Origin: Thermodesulfobacteriota bacterium
Lineage (GTDB): Bacteria; Desulfobacterota; WTBG01; CAIYCZ01; CAIRTM01
NCBI GenBank assembly: GCA_028278025.1
Contig: JANQFE010000045.1
Span: 1-64,000 of the forward strand
Reading direction: 5' to 3'
DNA length: 64,000 nucleotides
A program made the position numbers and the translations under genes. Below are positions 43,020-50,875 of the stretch, one piece after another. Every line of letters begins with the position of its first letter. The stretch's first letter is position 1. The notes below the pieces were generated by a model that did no database searches, was not told the DNA's origin, and worked only from the letters and a program-made list of their open reading frames with translations.

Positions 43020-44861
43020 ATGAGCACGTATAGTCATAAAATCAAAGCTTTCCTTTTTGCAATTCTGTTTTTTCTTATGCCCCTGACGTCAAGAGCTCAG
43101 GAGCAAACTGAACAGCAACCCGATGTGAGCTATACTGCGGAGGCATCAATCGGATACCGCCACTATAATGTTAAAGGCTACCGGGGTAAAGTCGGCGAGT
43201 ATGACACCCTTGACAGCGGGGCCGAAGCCGGCTTTAATCTACAGGGACGTGCCGGTAGTAAGTATTTCGATTTTACTGGTGAAATATTCGACAAACGCGA
43301 CCAGTCGTATATGCTTAATGTCGATGTGGACCGCATCACCCAATTTGAGTTCTCCTACCGCCGCTTCCGTCACTTTCTGGACAACGATCCGCTCACCAAT
43401 CAGGACTTTTACACAAACTTTGACGCCGACATGGACAACGGTATAACTCTGGAAGAGATAAAGGCATACAACACTGTGCGTATTCCGGCAGTGCCCTTTC
43501 TAAAGTTTACCGCTGACTATCGCCGCTACAGCAAACGCGGCCATCGACAGGCAACTACGGTAGCGAAATGCTCGCAGTGCCATGTGAGCTCCCGCAATAA
43601 AAGAATTAATGCACACACCGATGATGTCACCCTGGGCCTTGAAGGACGTTTTGGACCTGCAACTATCAGCTATCAGCACCTGTGGCGAAGCTTTAAAGAG
43701 GATGGGGCCGCACCCCTAACCAACTATGGCAACGGGGCTCCTTCCTTCAGGGTACGGGGCCGGGCCCTCTACAGCCGTGTTCCCGACAGTAAAACCCGCA
43801 TACATAAAATTAATGTTAATTCAAAGCTCCCCTTTGCTTCTGCACTCTTTGCAAGCTACCAGTGGGGTGAACGATCAAACAGAGACACCCGCAATGAAAT
43901 AGATTTTAACAACTTTGCGGCACGCCTTTCAAAAATAATTTCCAGGTATTTTTCTGCCGATGTATTCTACAGCAGTTACCATATGGACAACAACGCCCCC
44001 GACGCGATGGATCGTGATATTGAACGCGGAGGATTTAATATTAAGGCCCGGCCGCTGAAGCGCACGGGACTTAAGTTCACGTATCAGTGGGAAATGGTTG
44101 ACAGAAATAATTATACAGAAACATCAACCTATAAAAAGATTTACCGCGTCAGCCTGAACCGGAGAGTCTCGCGCAGTTTTCGCCTTCACCTCAGATATCA
44201 GAAAACAAAGATTGATGACCCTTTTATTCTTAAGGATAAAACTTTTCGGCGCCTTGTCCAGACTGCGCTTCCCCGCAATGAAGATGAAATATATGTTGCT
44301 GCGAGCTGGAGCCCGCGCCCGAATTTTTCCCTTAATACAAATCTGCTCTATATCAACAGCCAACACAGCCACTATGATGTTGATGAAGACCGTTACGAAT
44401 TCGTCATCAGTCTCTGGTATATGCCGTTTGAACGTATGACCCTTACCGGAACATTCACACTCATTGATGCGAAAGTCGATACTCCCGCAACATTCAAGAC
44501 CTACCATGCACATGGCCTTGATAGTCTTTTTCTGTTTGATGAGGTACCCTATGATGATCGCAGCCGGTCATATTACATGGCAGTCAGCTATCAGCTCAAT
44601 CCGCGTCTTTCTCTCACAGGGGATATAGCCTATACCGCGAGCAATGCTGATTTTGATGTTCGGCTTGATTCTCAGAATGTCGGTGATCTATCTGATCTTG
44701 ATATTGATCAGCTGGAGACATCTCTGGGCATTATCTATCTCTACAACAAGCGTCTGGTCTTCTATGCAAAGTATATGTATCGCGAATATGACGACCGGGA
44801 AGTCTCCGATTTTGATGGGCAATTCAGCCTGATCAGCTTTGGGATGAGCTGGTCTTTTTAA
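43020..44861 (+). CDS. MtrB/PioB-family outer-membrane barrel (cluster A gene 9)
   Basis: This is a 613-residue protein with a signal peptide (AFLFAILFFLMPLTSRA). Many alternating amphipathic strands continue to a terminal aromatic (SFGMSWSF), as in outer-membrane barrels. The start YTAEASIGYRHYNVKGYRGK and the block DNDPLTNQDFY match the MtrB/PioB decahaem-associated family. One CxxCH (KCSQCHVSS, near residue 182) is embedded after RGHRQATTV and is conserved in the paralogue. The gene pair with the decahaem cytochrome implies a trans-outer-membrane conduit. The barrel-plus-next-gene order recalls ExtI-ExtJ of Geobacter, a weaker link. Confidence 0.9.
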   Translation: MSTYSHKIKAFLFAILFFLMPLTSRAQEQTEQQPDVSYTAEASIGYRHYNVKGYRGKVGEYDTLDSGAEAGFNLQGRAGSKYFDFTGEIFDKRDQSYMLNVDVDRITQFEFSYRRFRHFLDNDPLTNQDFYTNFDADMDNGITLEEIKAYNTVRIPAVPFLKFTADYRRYSKRGHRQATTVAKCSQCHVSSRNKRINAHTDDVTLGLEGRFGPATISYQHLWRSFKEDGAAPLTNYGNGAPSFRVRGRALYSRVPDSKTRIHKINVNSKLPFASALFASYQWGERSNRDTRNEIDFNNFAARLSKIISRYFSADVFYSSYHMDNNAPDAMDRDIERGGFNIKARPLKRTGLKFTYQWEMVDRNNYTETSTYKKIYRVSLNRRVSRSFRLHLRYQKTKIDDPFILKDKTFRRLVQTALPRNEDEIYVAASWSPRPNFSLNTNLLYINSQHSHYDVDEDRYEFVISLWYMPFERMTLTGTFTLIDAKVDTPATFKTYHAHGLDSLFLFDEVPYDDRSRSYYMAVSYQLNPRLSLTGDIAYTASNADFDVRLDSQNVGDLSDLDIDQLETSLGIIYLYNKRLVFYAKYMYREYDDREVSDFDGQFSLISFGMSWSF

Positions 44862-44931
44862 AGCAGACACCGTTAGAAGGGCAACCGGCCTAAACAGTTT
44901 TCTTATAACGTTTTTTACAGGGGGTAGCACA

Positions 44932-45516
44932 ATGACAAAAAAAATTTTTATGCTTTTAATTGTCTGGATCATGTGCCCGTCTTTACACGCAGGCGCGCTG
45001 CTCGTCGACCTTTCTGAGGAACAGATCAAATCGGCCCTAAGCTTTCATGAAAAACAAAAAGTAAACCCTGAAATGCTGCTCGCTAAAACCTATACAACAG
45101 GCAGTACGGATATGTTTGCCGACCATGTCATTGTCCGTACAAAATGGTATAAACTTGCCCATATCGCCAACATAAAAGCATCCCAGGGGCTGGAATTCCC
45201 CGTAAAAGAGCAGGCCCATATCCTTGATGATCCGTCACTTCAAATTGATATAATCGTGTATGGTTACACAATAGATTTTGCCGGCAATTATACCGTCATG
45301 ATGACTCAGGGCAGCTGCATGATAGCGCCTGAAAAACTGCACGCCGACCATTTCGACTATAAAAAAAAGTCCTTAAAGGGCTTCCCCACCTATCGGGCTA
45401 CTATCCGGGCCTATTTCAGTTACAGCCGGTTTGATCCCACGGGAAAAGCAACCCTGGTGCTGAAAAAGGATGGTGCCGAAAAAAAATTTACAATTGATTT
45501 TAGTCAGTTTAATTGA
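44932..45516 (+). CDS. Small exported protein of unknown function (cluster A gene 10)
   Basis: This is a 194-residue protein with a signal peptide (KKIFMLLIVWIMCPSLHAG). A globular, probably beta-rich domain has ALLVDLSEEQIKSAL, then YTTGSTDMFADHVIVRTKW and a C-terminal GFPTYRATIRAYFSYSRFDP. There is no haem or metal motif. GGGGG lies 8-12 bases before the ATG. It always follows the barrel gene in both clusters, so it may be a periplasmic or outer-membrane partner. By position it could correspond to ExtJ of the Geobacter ext cluster; that is unproven. Confidence 0.7.
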   Translation: MTKKIFMLLIVWIMCPSLHAGALLVDLSEEQIKSALSFHEKQKVNPEMLLAKTYTTGSTDMFADHVIVRTKWYKLAHIANIKASQGLEFPVKEQAHILDDPSLQIDIIVYGYTIDFAGNYTVMMTQGSCMIAPEKLHADHFDYKKKSLKGFPTYRATIRAYFSYSRFDPTGKATLVLKKDGAEKKFTIDFSQFN

Positions 45517-45520
45517 ACTA

Positions 45521-45658
45521 CCACCCCGCTCCAGCGGGGTGGATTGGTTCCCGACTAAAGCCGGCTAAAGTAAAAACAACATACCTTTGAAATTCTCACG
45601 AGGGGTATCTTTTTTCATAGCACCTTCGGTGCTTACTCAAGTCTTCGCCTACAGGCGA
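45521..45658. repeat. Cluster of stable hairpins, possible IS200/IS605-type remnant
   Basis: CCACCCCGCT-CC-AGCGGGGTGG (45521-45542) pairs 10 bp right after the gene 10 stop and may terminate cluster A. AGCACCTTCGGTGCT (45619-45633) and TCGCCTACAGGCGA (45645-45658) follow. A row of subterminal hairpins flanking a short non-coding core resembles the ends of IS200/IS605 derivatives. No transposase is present. Confidence 0.45.
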
Positions 45659-45762
45659 GGGTTTTGCTCCCCGAGTGCGACAATAGTTCCCGGCGATAGT
45701 GCATTTTCCTGACGGCACAGGCCCTCGCGACGGTTCTGCCGCCCATTGCCTTAACAACATAT

Positions 45763-45798
45763 GTTAACAATGTTAACGATTATGGTTAACATGTTAAC
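45763..45798. promoter_or_regulatory. Four clustered GTTAAC sites, candidate activator binding region
   Basis: GTTAAC occurs at 45763, 45772, 45785 and 45793, forming two closely spaced pairs. The cluster lies about 90-125 bp upstream of the -24 element at 45889, the normal place for sigma-54 activator sites. Confidence 0.5.
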
Positions 45799-45888
45799 CA
45801 AACCTTAACTTCCCCCAAAATGCCGCTCCTATTGGGTAAAAATATAAAGCTATTATAATGGCTTATATTTTTATTCAACGCTTCATTC

Positions 45889-45903
45889 TGGCACAAAAAA
45901 TGT
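45889..45903 (+). promoter_or_regulatory. Candidate sigma-54 promoter
   Basis: TGGCACAAAAAATGT has the -24 TGGCAC and GG-N10-GT spacing, the same form as the element at 32669-32684. It lies 59 bp before the selenocysteine-cytochrome start. Confidence 0.55.
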
Positions 45904-45961
45904 AATATAATACCAGTGTAAACACCTATATCATTAATGCCGTAATAAACAGGTAGTAAAC

Positions 45962-47356
45962 ATGTACTATACACAGCCGATTCATATTTACTCCCGGGGG
46001 CATCGTGTGCTGTTCATAGCACTGATACTGCTGTTGGCAAGCTGCGATGAATACGGTCTGTTGCAAAATGCGACAGAAGGTACCGATCAATGTGTTTCCT
46101 GCCACACGGATAAGGATTTGTTAAAAGAAATTGCCGACCCCATAGAGCACAGTGAAGGCAGCGGTGAAGGCTGAGGCGGCTCTGTGACTCCGTTGGAGCC
46201 ATGGAAAAGAGTCTTTGTGAGTGAAGAGTATCTGGAAACAGCCCACGGAAAGATGAGCTGCACCTGGTGTCATAACGGCAATCCGCAAAGCCCTGACAAG
46301 GAAGAGGGGCATAAAGGAATAATTGCATATCCCAGTGAAGACGCAGATTTTTACTGCGGCCCCTGTCATGCAGAGGAAGTAAAAAATAATAAAATCAGTA
46401 TCCACACAACCCAGGAAGGCTATTTTGAGCGTTTCAGAATACGTGCCGGTTATGACTGGCGCGATCCGGGGCGTGAGCATGAGCTGGAAGAGTTTAAAGC
46501 TGAATGCGGGGTCTGTCATGCCACCTGCGGGCAATGCCACATAAGCAGGCCCAGAACAGTCGGCGGCGGTTTTAACTGGGCCCATGAATTCAAAAAAACT
46601 CCTGATCTGCAGACCAACTGCACTGCCTGCCACGGCTCTCGCATAGGAGAGGAATACACCGGGGCTCATGAAGGGTTTAAAGCTGACGTGCACTATATCC
46701 CTCATGTCAAGAATTGCGAGTATTGTCATCCCGCCCATCAAATGCATGGCGGTGACGGTAAAAAGCTGACCTATCGTTATGATGAGCATAATACCGCGGC
46801 AATTCGCTGCGAAGACTGTCATGACGATACGATCGAAAGCAACCAGTATCACCTCATGCACTGGGCCGGCGAGGCCGGTGTGGTACATTCCTGTGAGGTG
46901 TGCCACTCACAGCCCTATAAAAACTGTAACGGCTGCCATGCCGGTGGTGGTATTACCGGGTCATCCTACCTCTCGTTTGAAATCGGCCGCAACTATCTTA
47001 AAGATAATAGACGTTATAAAGACTATGATTATATTACCGTACGCCATATTCCCATAGCACCCAATACTTATGAAGAGTGGGGCATTGAGGATTTGAAATA
47101 TTTTGAATTTTCAGAACCCACCTGGAAGTTTACCAGGCCGCATAACACCCTGCTGTGGACCCCCCAGACTGAGGTTGCAGAGGGACAATCATGCAATGCC
47201 AACTGCCATGACAGTGCCTACTTGCTGCGTCCGGAGGATATTGAATATTATGAAGATGCCAACTACAAGGAAGAAAACGGTGAGTTCGGCTATGGCTTTG
47301 ATGACCTTGAACGGGAACGTCTGGCAAATAAAGATGTGATTATTCCATATAAATGA
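45962..47356 (+). CDS. Multihaem lipoprotein cytochrome with in-frame TGA, probable selenoprotein
   Basis: One frame runs from ATG 45962 to 47356 with a single TGA at 46172-46174 (codon 71). Before it come a lipoprotein signal (LFIALILLLASC) and a first haem site CVSCH. After it the frame continues with CTWCH, CGPCH, CGVCHATCGQCH (two), CTACH, CEYCH, CEDCH, CEVCH and CNGCH, plus CNANCH (CX3CH). The total is about ten CxxCH. The context is GSGEG-U-GGSVTPLEPW. A SECIS-like hairpin follows at 46181-46205, so readthrough as selenocysteine is likely. Split into two at the TGA, neither part makes sense. The next gene is ExtH-like, suggesting a role in metal(loid) oxyanion reduction. A nonsense mutation is the alternative. 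Confidence 0.75.
46181..46205 (+). promoter_or_regulatory. Candidate bacterial SECIS element
   Basis: TCTGTGACTCC and GGAGCCATGGA pair at 10 of 11 positions (two G-U pairs, one A-C mismatch) around a GTT triloop. The loop begins 18 bases after the TGA at 46172-46174. A short stem with a G-U-containing apical loop at this distance is what bacterial SelB recognises. Confidence 0.6.
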
Positions 47357-47364
47357 TTGCTGTG

Positions 47365-47375
47365 GAAAGGAGGTG
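47365..47375 (+). promoter_or_regulatory. Orphan perfect Shine-Dalgarno sequence
   Basis: AAAGGAGGTGA is fully complementary to the 16S rRNA tail but no standard gene starts 5-10 bases later. A 32-codon frame from the overlapping GTG at 47372, or from ATT at 47381, ends at 47470. The region 47357-47557 may encode a leader peptide or stall ribosomes before the rhodanese gene. Confidence 0.35.
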
Positions 47376-47557
47376 AACCGTATTAGAGTAACATTTCTGT
47401 TCAGGAGACTGCACCAGTTATACTGCAGCCCCCTGAACACTGCTCTGTTTTCTGTTGTTTTGGGTCGATAATCCCAAAATGACTCAGCATGTTTGCTATA
47501 CGTACTCTTTAAGACAGAAACCTGAAAAATACTTATTTTGTTGGAGGATGAAACATC

Positions 47558-48562
47558 ATGAAACATAAAAACTTTTTTTTAACGGTTTGCCTGCTGGGTG
47601 CCCTTGCCGTAATGTGTGGCTGTGTTCAGCCACCGGAAGAAATAGACGAATTTGCAATACTGGCTGCGGCCGGTGATGCCTATTTCACCAACTATACAAC
47701 ACCGTCAACTGGTGTAAGCCCCAACATTGCCATCGCTGATCTTTTTCAATTACTGAATGACGGTGATGAAAGCAATGACCCTTATCTTATCGACTGGCGC
47801 TCTGCTGAAGACTTTGCGGCCGGCCATATACAGGGTGCTGTTAACATTGCATTGGGAGACCTTGGTTCTAAGATTAATGAGCTCCCTACTGATCAGATGA
47901 TTGTTAATGTCTGCTATACCGGTCAGACAGCCAGCTTTGCAACCGCTGTTATAAACCTGGTCGGTCAGCAGGACGAGTTTGCAGGACTGGAAGCCCGCAA
48001 TCTGAAATTCGGCATGTGCTCGGTAACAAACGATACCTCTATTGTTCCTAAAACCGATAAGTGGGTAAACGCGGTCGCCGAAGATGAATTCACCGACAGC
48101 CTGGAACAGACCGCCAATACGACCGATACTGAATATGAATTTCCGGCAATCAGCAGCGACGAAACAACCCTGGCCGGTATTATTGCCGCCCAGGTTGATG
48201 ATGCGGTTTCTGATTGGAGCATAGATGCCGCCACCGTATTTGCCAACACTGATGACTATTTCATCATCAACTACTGGCCTGAAGATCAGTACCTTGACCC
48301 GGGCCATATCCCCGGAGCTTATCAGTTCAGTCCCAAAGGGTCGTTGGCAACAGATGCCGATTTGAACCTGCTGCCCACGGACCAGACGATCGTGGTGTAC
48401 TGCTATACCGGTCAGACTTCCGCCCAGGTTGCACCTTATCTGAGGATGCTGGGCTATGATGCCAAAAGCCTGCTGTTTGGTGTTAACGGCTTTGCATTTG
48501 AGGTCTGCCCGGGAACTACGTATCATGGACCGGAAAATGATTATACCAGCATACTAGAATAA
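47558..48562 (+). CDS. extH: Double-rhodanese lipoprotein, ExtH-like
   Basis: This is a 334-residue lipoprotein with signal and lipobox (LLGALAVMCGC). Two rhodanese domains follow, each with a full active-site loop. The first has YLIDWRSAEDFAAGHIQGAV and VCYTGQTAS, the second INYWPEDQYLDPGHIPGA and YCYTGQTSA. The catalytic Cys is present in both. A periplasmic double rhodanese of this type is ExtH of the Geobacter ext cluster, which is linked to selenite and tellurite reduction. It could handle sulfur or selenium as persulfide or selenide. GGAGG lies 8 bases before the ATG. Probably transcribed with the selenocysteine cytochrome. Confidence 0.8.
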   Translation: MKHKNFFLTVCLLGALAVMCGCVQPPEEIDEFAILAAAGDAYFTNYTTPSTGVSPNIAIADLFQLLNDGDESNDPYLIDWRSAEDFAAGHIQGAVNIALGDLGSKINELPTDQMIVNVCYTGQTASFATAVINLVGQQDEFAGLEARNLKFGMCSVTNDTSIVPKTDKWVNAVAEDEFTDSLEQTANTTDTEYEFPAISSDETTLAGIIAAQVDDAVSDWSIDAATVFANTDDYFIINYWPEDQYLDPGHIPGAYQFSPKGSLATDADLNLLPTDQTIVVYCYTGQTSAQVAPYLRMLGYDAKSLLFGVNGFAFEVCPGTTYHGPENDYTSILE

Positions 48563-48596
48563 ACTGTTGAACTATTAGCCCCTCAATGTTCCCCTC

Positions 48597-48641
48597 GCCG
48601 GGCTGCAGATTTTTTACAGCCCCCTTTTACTGCAGCCCGGC
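48597..48641 (+). terminator. Hairpin terminator after the ExtH-like gene
   Basis: GCCGGGCTGCAG (48597-48608) and CTGCAGCCCGGC (48630-48641) pair perfectly over 12 bp with a 21-base loop. It lies 35 bp after the stop codon. Confidence 0.6.
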
Positions 48642-48712
48642 ATATCCTCTAAAACAATAACTACTGCACCCCTGAGCAGTGCTGTGGGACCGGCTAGCCC
48701 GCATTATTCATC

Positions 48713-48917
48713 AGCATGTAGTGAGCGCACTATCCCTGGTGTTTACTACAAAAAAACCTTCCGGCACGCCTGCAGCCGGTGGCATCGGATGGGGCTGCAA
48801 AGGCGGTGCGAGCGATGTCTGGTAATCAAGAAAACAGCTGTTTTTGCGAGCACATAGCCTGAAGCACGCAGTCCGATGCCGCAGGCTGGCCGCTAATAGT
48901 CATCAATAATGCGGGCT
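48713..48917. repeat. Palindromic element with core related to the MITE
   Basis: About 200 bp with internal GGCATCGGA/TCCGATGCC arms. Its core has GGCGGTGCGAGC and, about 40 bases on, GCGAGCACATAGCC. The latter is also found exactly in the MITE at 52888-53076 and as GCGAGCACAGAGCC at 62115-62302. The ends differ from those MITEs. There is no coding sequence. Confidence 0.45.
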
Positions 48918-48935
48918 AGTACTTTTGGACAAACT

Positions 48936-48968
48936 AAAAAGGCAGATCTTTTTAAGACCTGCCTTTTT
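48936..48968. terminator. Bidirectional terminator
   Basis: AAAAAGGCAGATC and GACCTGCCTTTTT pair at 12 of 13 positions with A- and T-runs on both flanks. It lies between the convergent ExtH-like and NHL genes and can end transcription from either side. Confidence 0.75.
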
Positions 48969-48988
48969 AATTTTTTTAAAAACTCTTG

Positions 48989-49954
48989 TTATCTTTTTAA
49001 GGCCAGGACCTTCACTCGGTCGGCCAGCATCTCTACTACATATAATCTGTTCTTATGCACGAAGAGACCGGTCGGTGATTTGAATTTCATGATAGTGCCC
49101 TGGCTGTCACCAACAACCGACAGAAACGTTCCCCTTTTATCAAACACCTGGACAACCCCCAGGTAGCTGTCACTTACATACACCCGGCCCTGGGCGTCGA
49201 CTGCAATACCTTTCGGGCGGTACAACTCACCCTTCTCTACTCCCCACCGGCCGATATTGGCAAGATAGGCGCCTTCAGGGTCCAGCACCTTAATACGGGT
49301 ATTGATTACTTCCACAATATAGATATTTCCGTCCTGATCAATATCGGCAAGGAATGGAAAACGAAATTCTTTCCGTTCCATGCCCATAATACCGTGTACC
49401 CGGAGGATTTCCTGCTTTACAAGATCATAGATAAGCACGCAGTGGTTATCGTTATCCACAACGTAACATTTCTGCTGAGAGCTGTTTACAACCACATCGG
49501 TCGGGTCGGAAGGCTTAAACCCTTTCCGGCCGGTGTCGGTTGAAAACTGGGACAGGTAGGTTCCCTCAGGGCTGAACACCTGCACCCGGTGATTGCCCGA
49601 ATCAGCCACGTATATTCGACCCTCCGCATCAATACCGATACCCAGGGGTGCTTTTAGTTTGCCGCGGCCCTGGCCGGCACCTCCAAATGAGGAAAGATAC
49701 TTGCCACTGCTGCTGAAGACTTTAACCCTGTTATTAACCCCGTCCAGCACATATATTCTGCCGTTTTTTCCGACAACGACATCACTGGGCTTGTCAAAGT
49801 CGGCTGTAAGGGTAAAAAGACTTTTGACCGGCAGGACAGGAACTGCATACTCCTGCCCATATGATACCGGAACATACATCAGTACCATGCCGATAGTTAT
49901 AAACCGAAATATGTTTTTGAAAAAACTCAATACAACCTCCGTAAATATTGTCAC
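48989..49954 (-). CDS. Exported NHL-repeat beta-propeller (cluster B)
   Basis: This is a 321-residue paralogue of the 37522-38469 protein with a signal peptide (FRFITIGMVLMYVPVSYGQ) and about six NHL repeats. Examples are KPSDVVVGKNGRIYVLDGVN, APLGIGIDAEGRIYVADSGN, RPKGIAVDAQGRVYVSDSYL and SPTGLFVHKNRLYVVEM. It is last in the minus-strand unit of cluster B, just after the cytochrome b/c genes, the same neighbourhood as in cluster A. The function is probably as a periplasmic interaction platform. Confidence 0.85.
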   Translation of the reverse strand: MTIFTEVVLSFFKNIFRFITIGMVLMYVPVSYGQEYAVPVLPVKSLFTLTADFDKPSDVVVGKNGRIYVLDGVNNRVKVFSSSGKYLSSFGGAGQGRGKLKAPLGIGIDAEGRIYVADSGNHRVQVFSPEGTYLSQFSTDTGRKGFKPSDPTDVVVNSSQQKCYVVDNDNHCVLIYDLVKQEILRVHGIMGMERKEFRFPFLADIDQDGNIYIVEVINTRIKVLDPEGAYLANIGRWGVEKGELYRPKGIAVDAQGRVYVSDSYLGVVQVFDKRGTFLSVVGDSQGTIMKFKSPTGLFVHKNRLYVVEMLADRVKVLALKR

Positions 49955-49984
49955 CAGTCAGTTGAATGTTGTCAGTAGTATAAT

Positions 49985-50070
49985 CAGTAACGAGCAATGA
50001 GTGCTGAGTAACGAGTATCCCCCTTAACAGCTTTTTCAGCATTTACTGTTTACGGTTCACGGTTTACTGT
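49985..50070. repeat. Degenerate heptanucleotide repeat tracts
   Basis: CAGTAAC-GAGCAAT-GAGTGCT-GAGTAAC-GAGTATC (49985-50019) and TTTACTG-TTTACGG-TTCACGG-TTTACTG (50042-50069) are two adjoining series of 7-bp units of different type, filling the gap between two cluster B genes. Confidence 0.7.
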
Positions 50071-50076
50071 TTTGCT

Positions 50077-50856
50077 TCAGTCGTTTTTTCTGCCTGCTTT
50101 GCTCGGATCAAACATAGTAGGTAGATAAAATTCCTTATACTCATCGATTAGCTGCATGATCTCCAGGCGTACCAGCCTGTTGATGTAGTTCTGTGTATAT
50201 CCCAGAGATGCAAGGTCGATATACCCGTCCTGCTGATGACATTCCTTGCATGTTACGGCTTCTTCGGAAATATGGGCCATAAGCTCTTCCTGGATTTTTT
50301 TCTTCTCGGCTTCACTATAGCCGGCCTCATTGGCCATGTATTCACGCGCTAAAGCTTCCTTGGGAAATACATCCAGCCGTTTGCCGTCTTTTACTGCTAC
50401 AATTTTAGCCCCGTAGCTGCCCTGCTGTCCGACGATTTGGGTAACCTGCTGCCCGCTTTTGTTATCAAACCATTTAAAACTGATGGCTTCACCTTCTTTC
50501 TTTCTGATGTGACAGGTCTCGCAGGCTACATAAAAAGTGTGCATGTTATAAAACGACCGGAGCTCCTTTGACTCAGTATGGCAGAAGTTGCCATGACATT
50601 GCAAACACAGGGGAGCATTATCGGCATCACTGTATACTTCTTCATCAAGTATGTGAAAATGTTCATTGGCCCTGACAGGGTGAACAATTGTTTTAGTAAA
50701 CTTATTGACCGGTTGCTCCTCAGGGACTGCCGTCGGCTTTGCGGGGAAATAGAGAAATTTCAAAAGCAGGAACACACAGATGGCCGTCACAACTGCAAAA
50801 ACCACCCCTAAGAAATTACCGATTAATCTCAGGAAAATATTTGTTGATCTACTCAT
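50077..50856 (-). CDS. Membrane-anchored trihaem cytochrome c (cluster B)
   Basis: This is a 259-residue protein. An N-terminal transmembrane helix (LGVVFAVVTAICVFLLLKF) is followed by a periplasmic domain with CLQCH, CETCH and CKECH. It matches the C-terminal domain of the cluster A fusion (35850-37511), including the end IDEYKEFYLPTMFDP against IQEYKEFHTPEFLEP. The cytochrome b partner is the gene 20 bp upstream (50876-51580). Probably takes electrons from cytochrome b in a complex. Confidence 0.85.
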   Translation of the reverse strand: MSRSTNIFLRLIGNFLGVVFAVVTAICVFLLLKFLYFPAKPTAVPEEQPVNKFTKTIVHPVRANEHFHILDEEVYSDADNAPLCLQCHGNFCHTESKELRSFYNMHTFYVACETCHIRKKEGEAISFKWFDNKSGQQVTQIVGQQGSYGAKIVAVKDGKRLDVFPKEALAREYMANEAGYSEAEKKKIQEELMAHISEEAVTCKECHQQDGYIDLASLGYTQNYINRLVRLEIMQLIDEYKEFYLPTMFDPSKAGRKND

Positions 50857-50875
50857 ATCTGATTCCTCAAAATAT

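Noticed and set aside
46172-46174. TGA as a simple nonsense mutation splitting the cytochrome into two genes
   Set aside because: The frame continues without a shift, all haem motifs after it are intact, the C-terminal part has no signal peptide of its own, and a SECIS-like hairpin is correctly placed. Mutation cannot be fully excluded.
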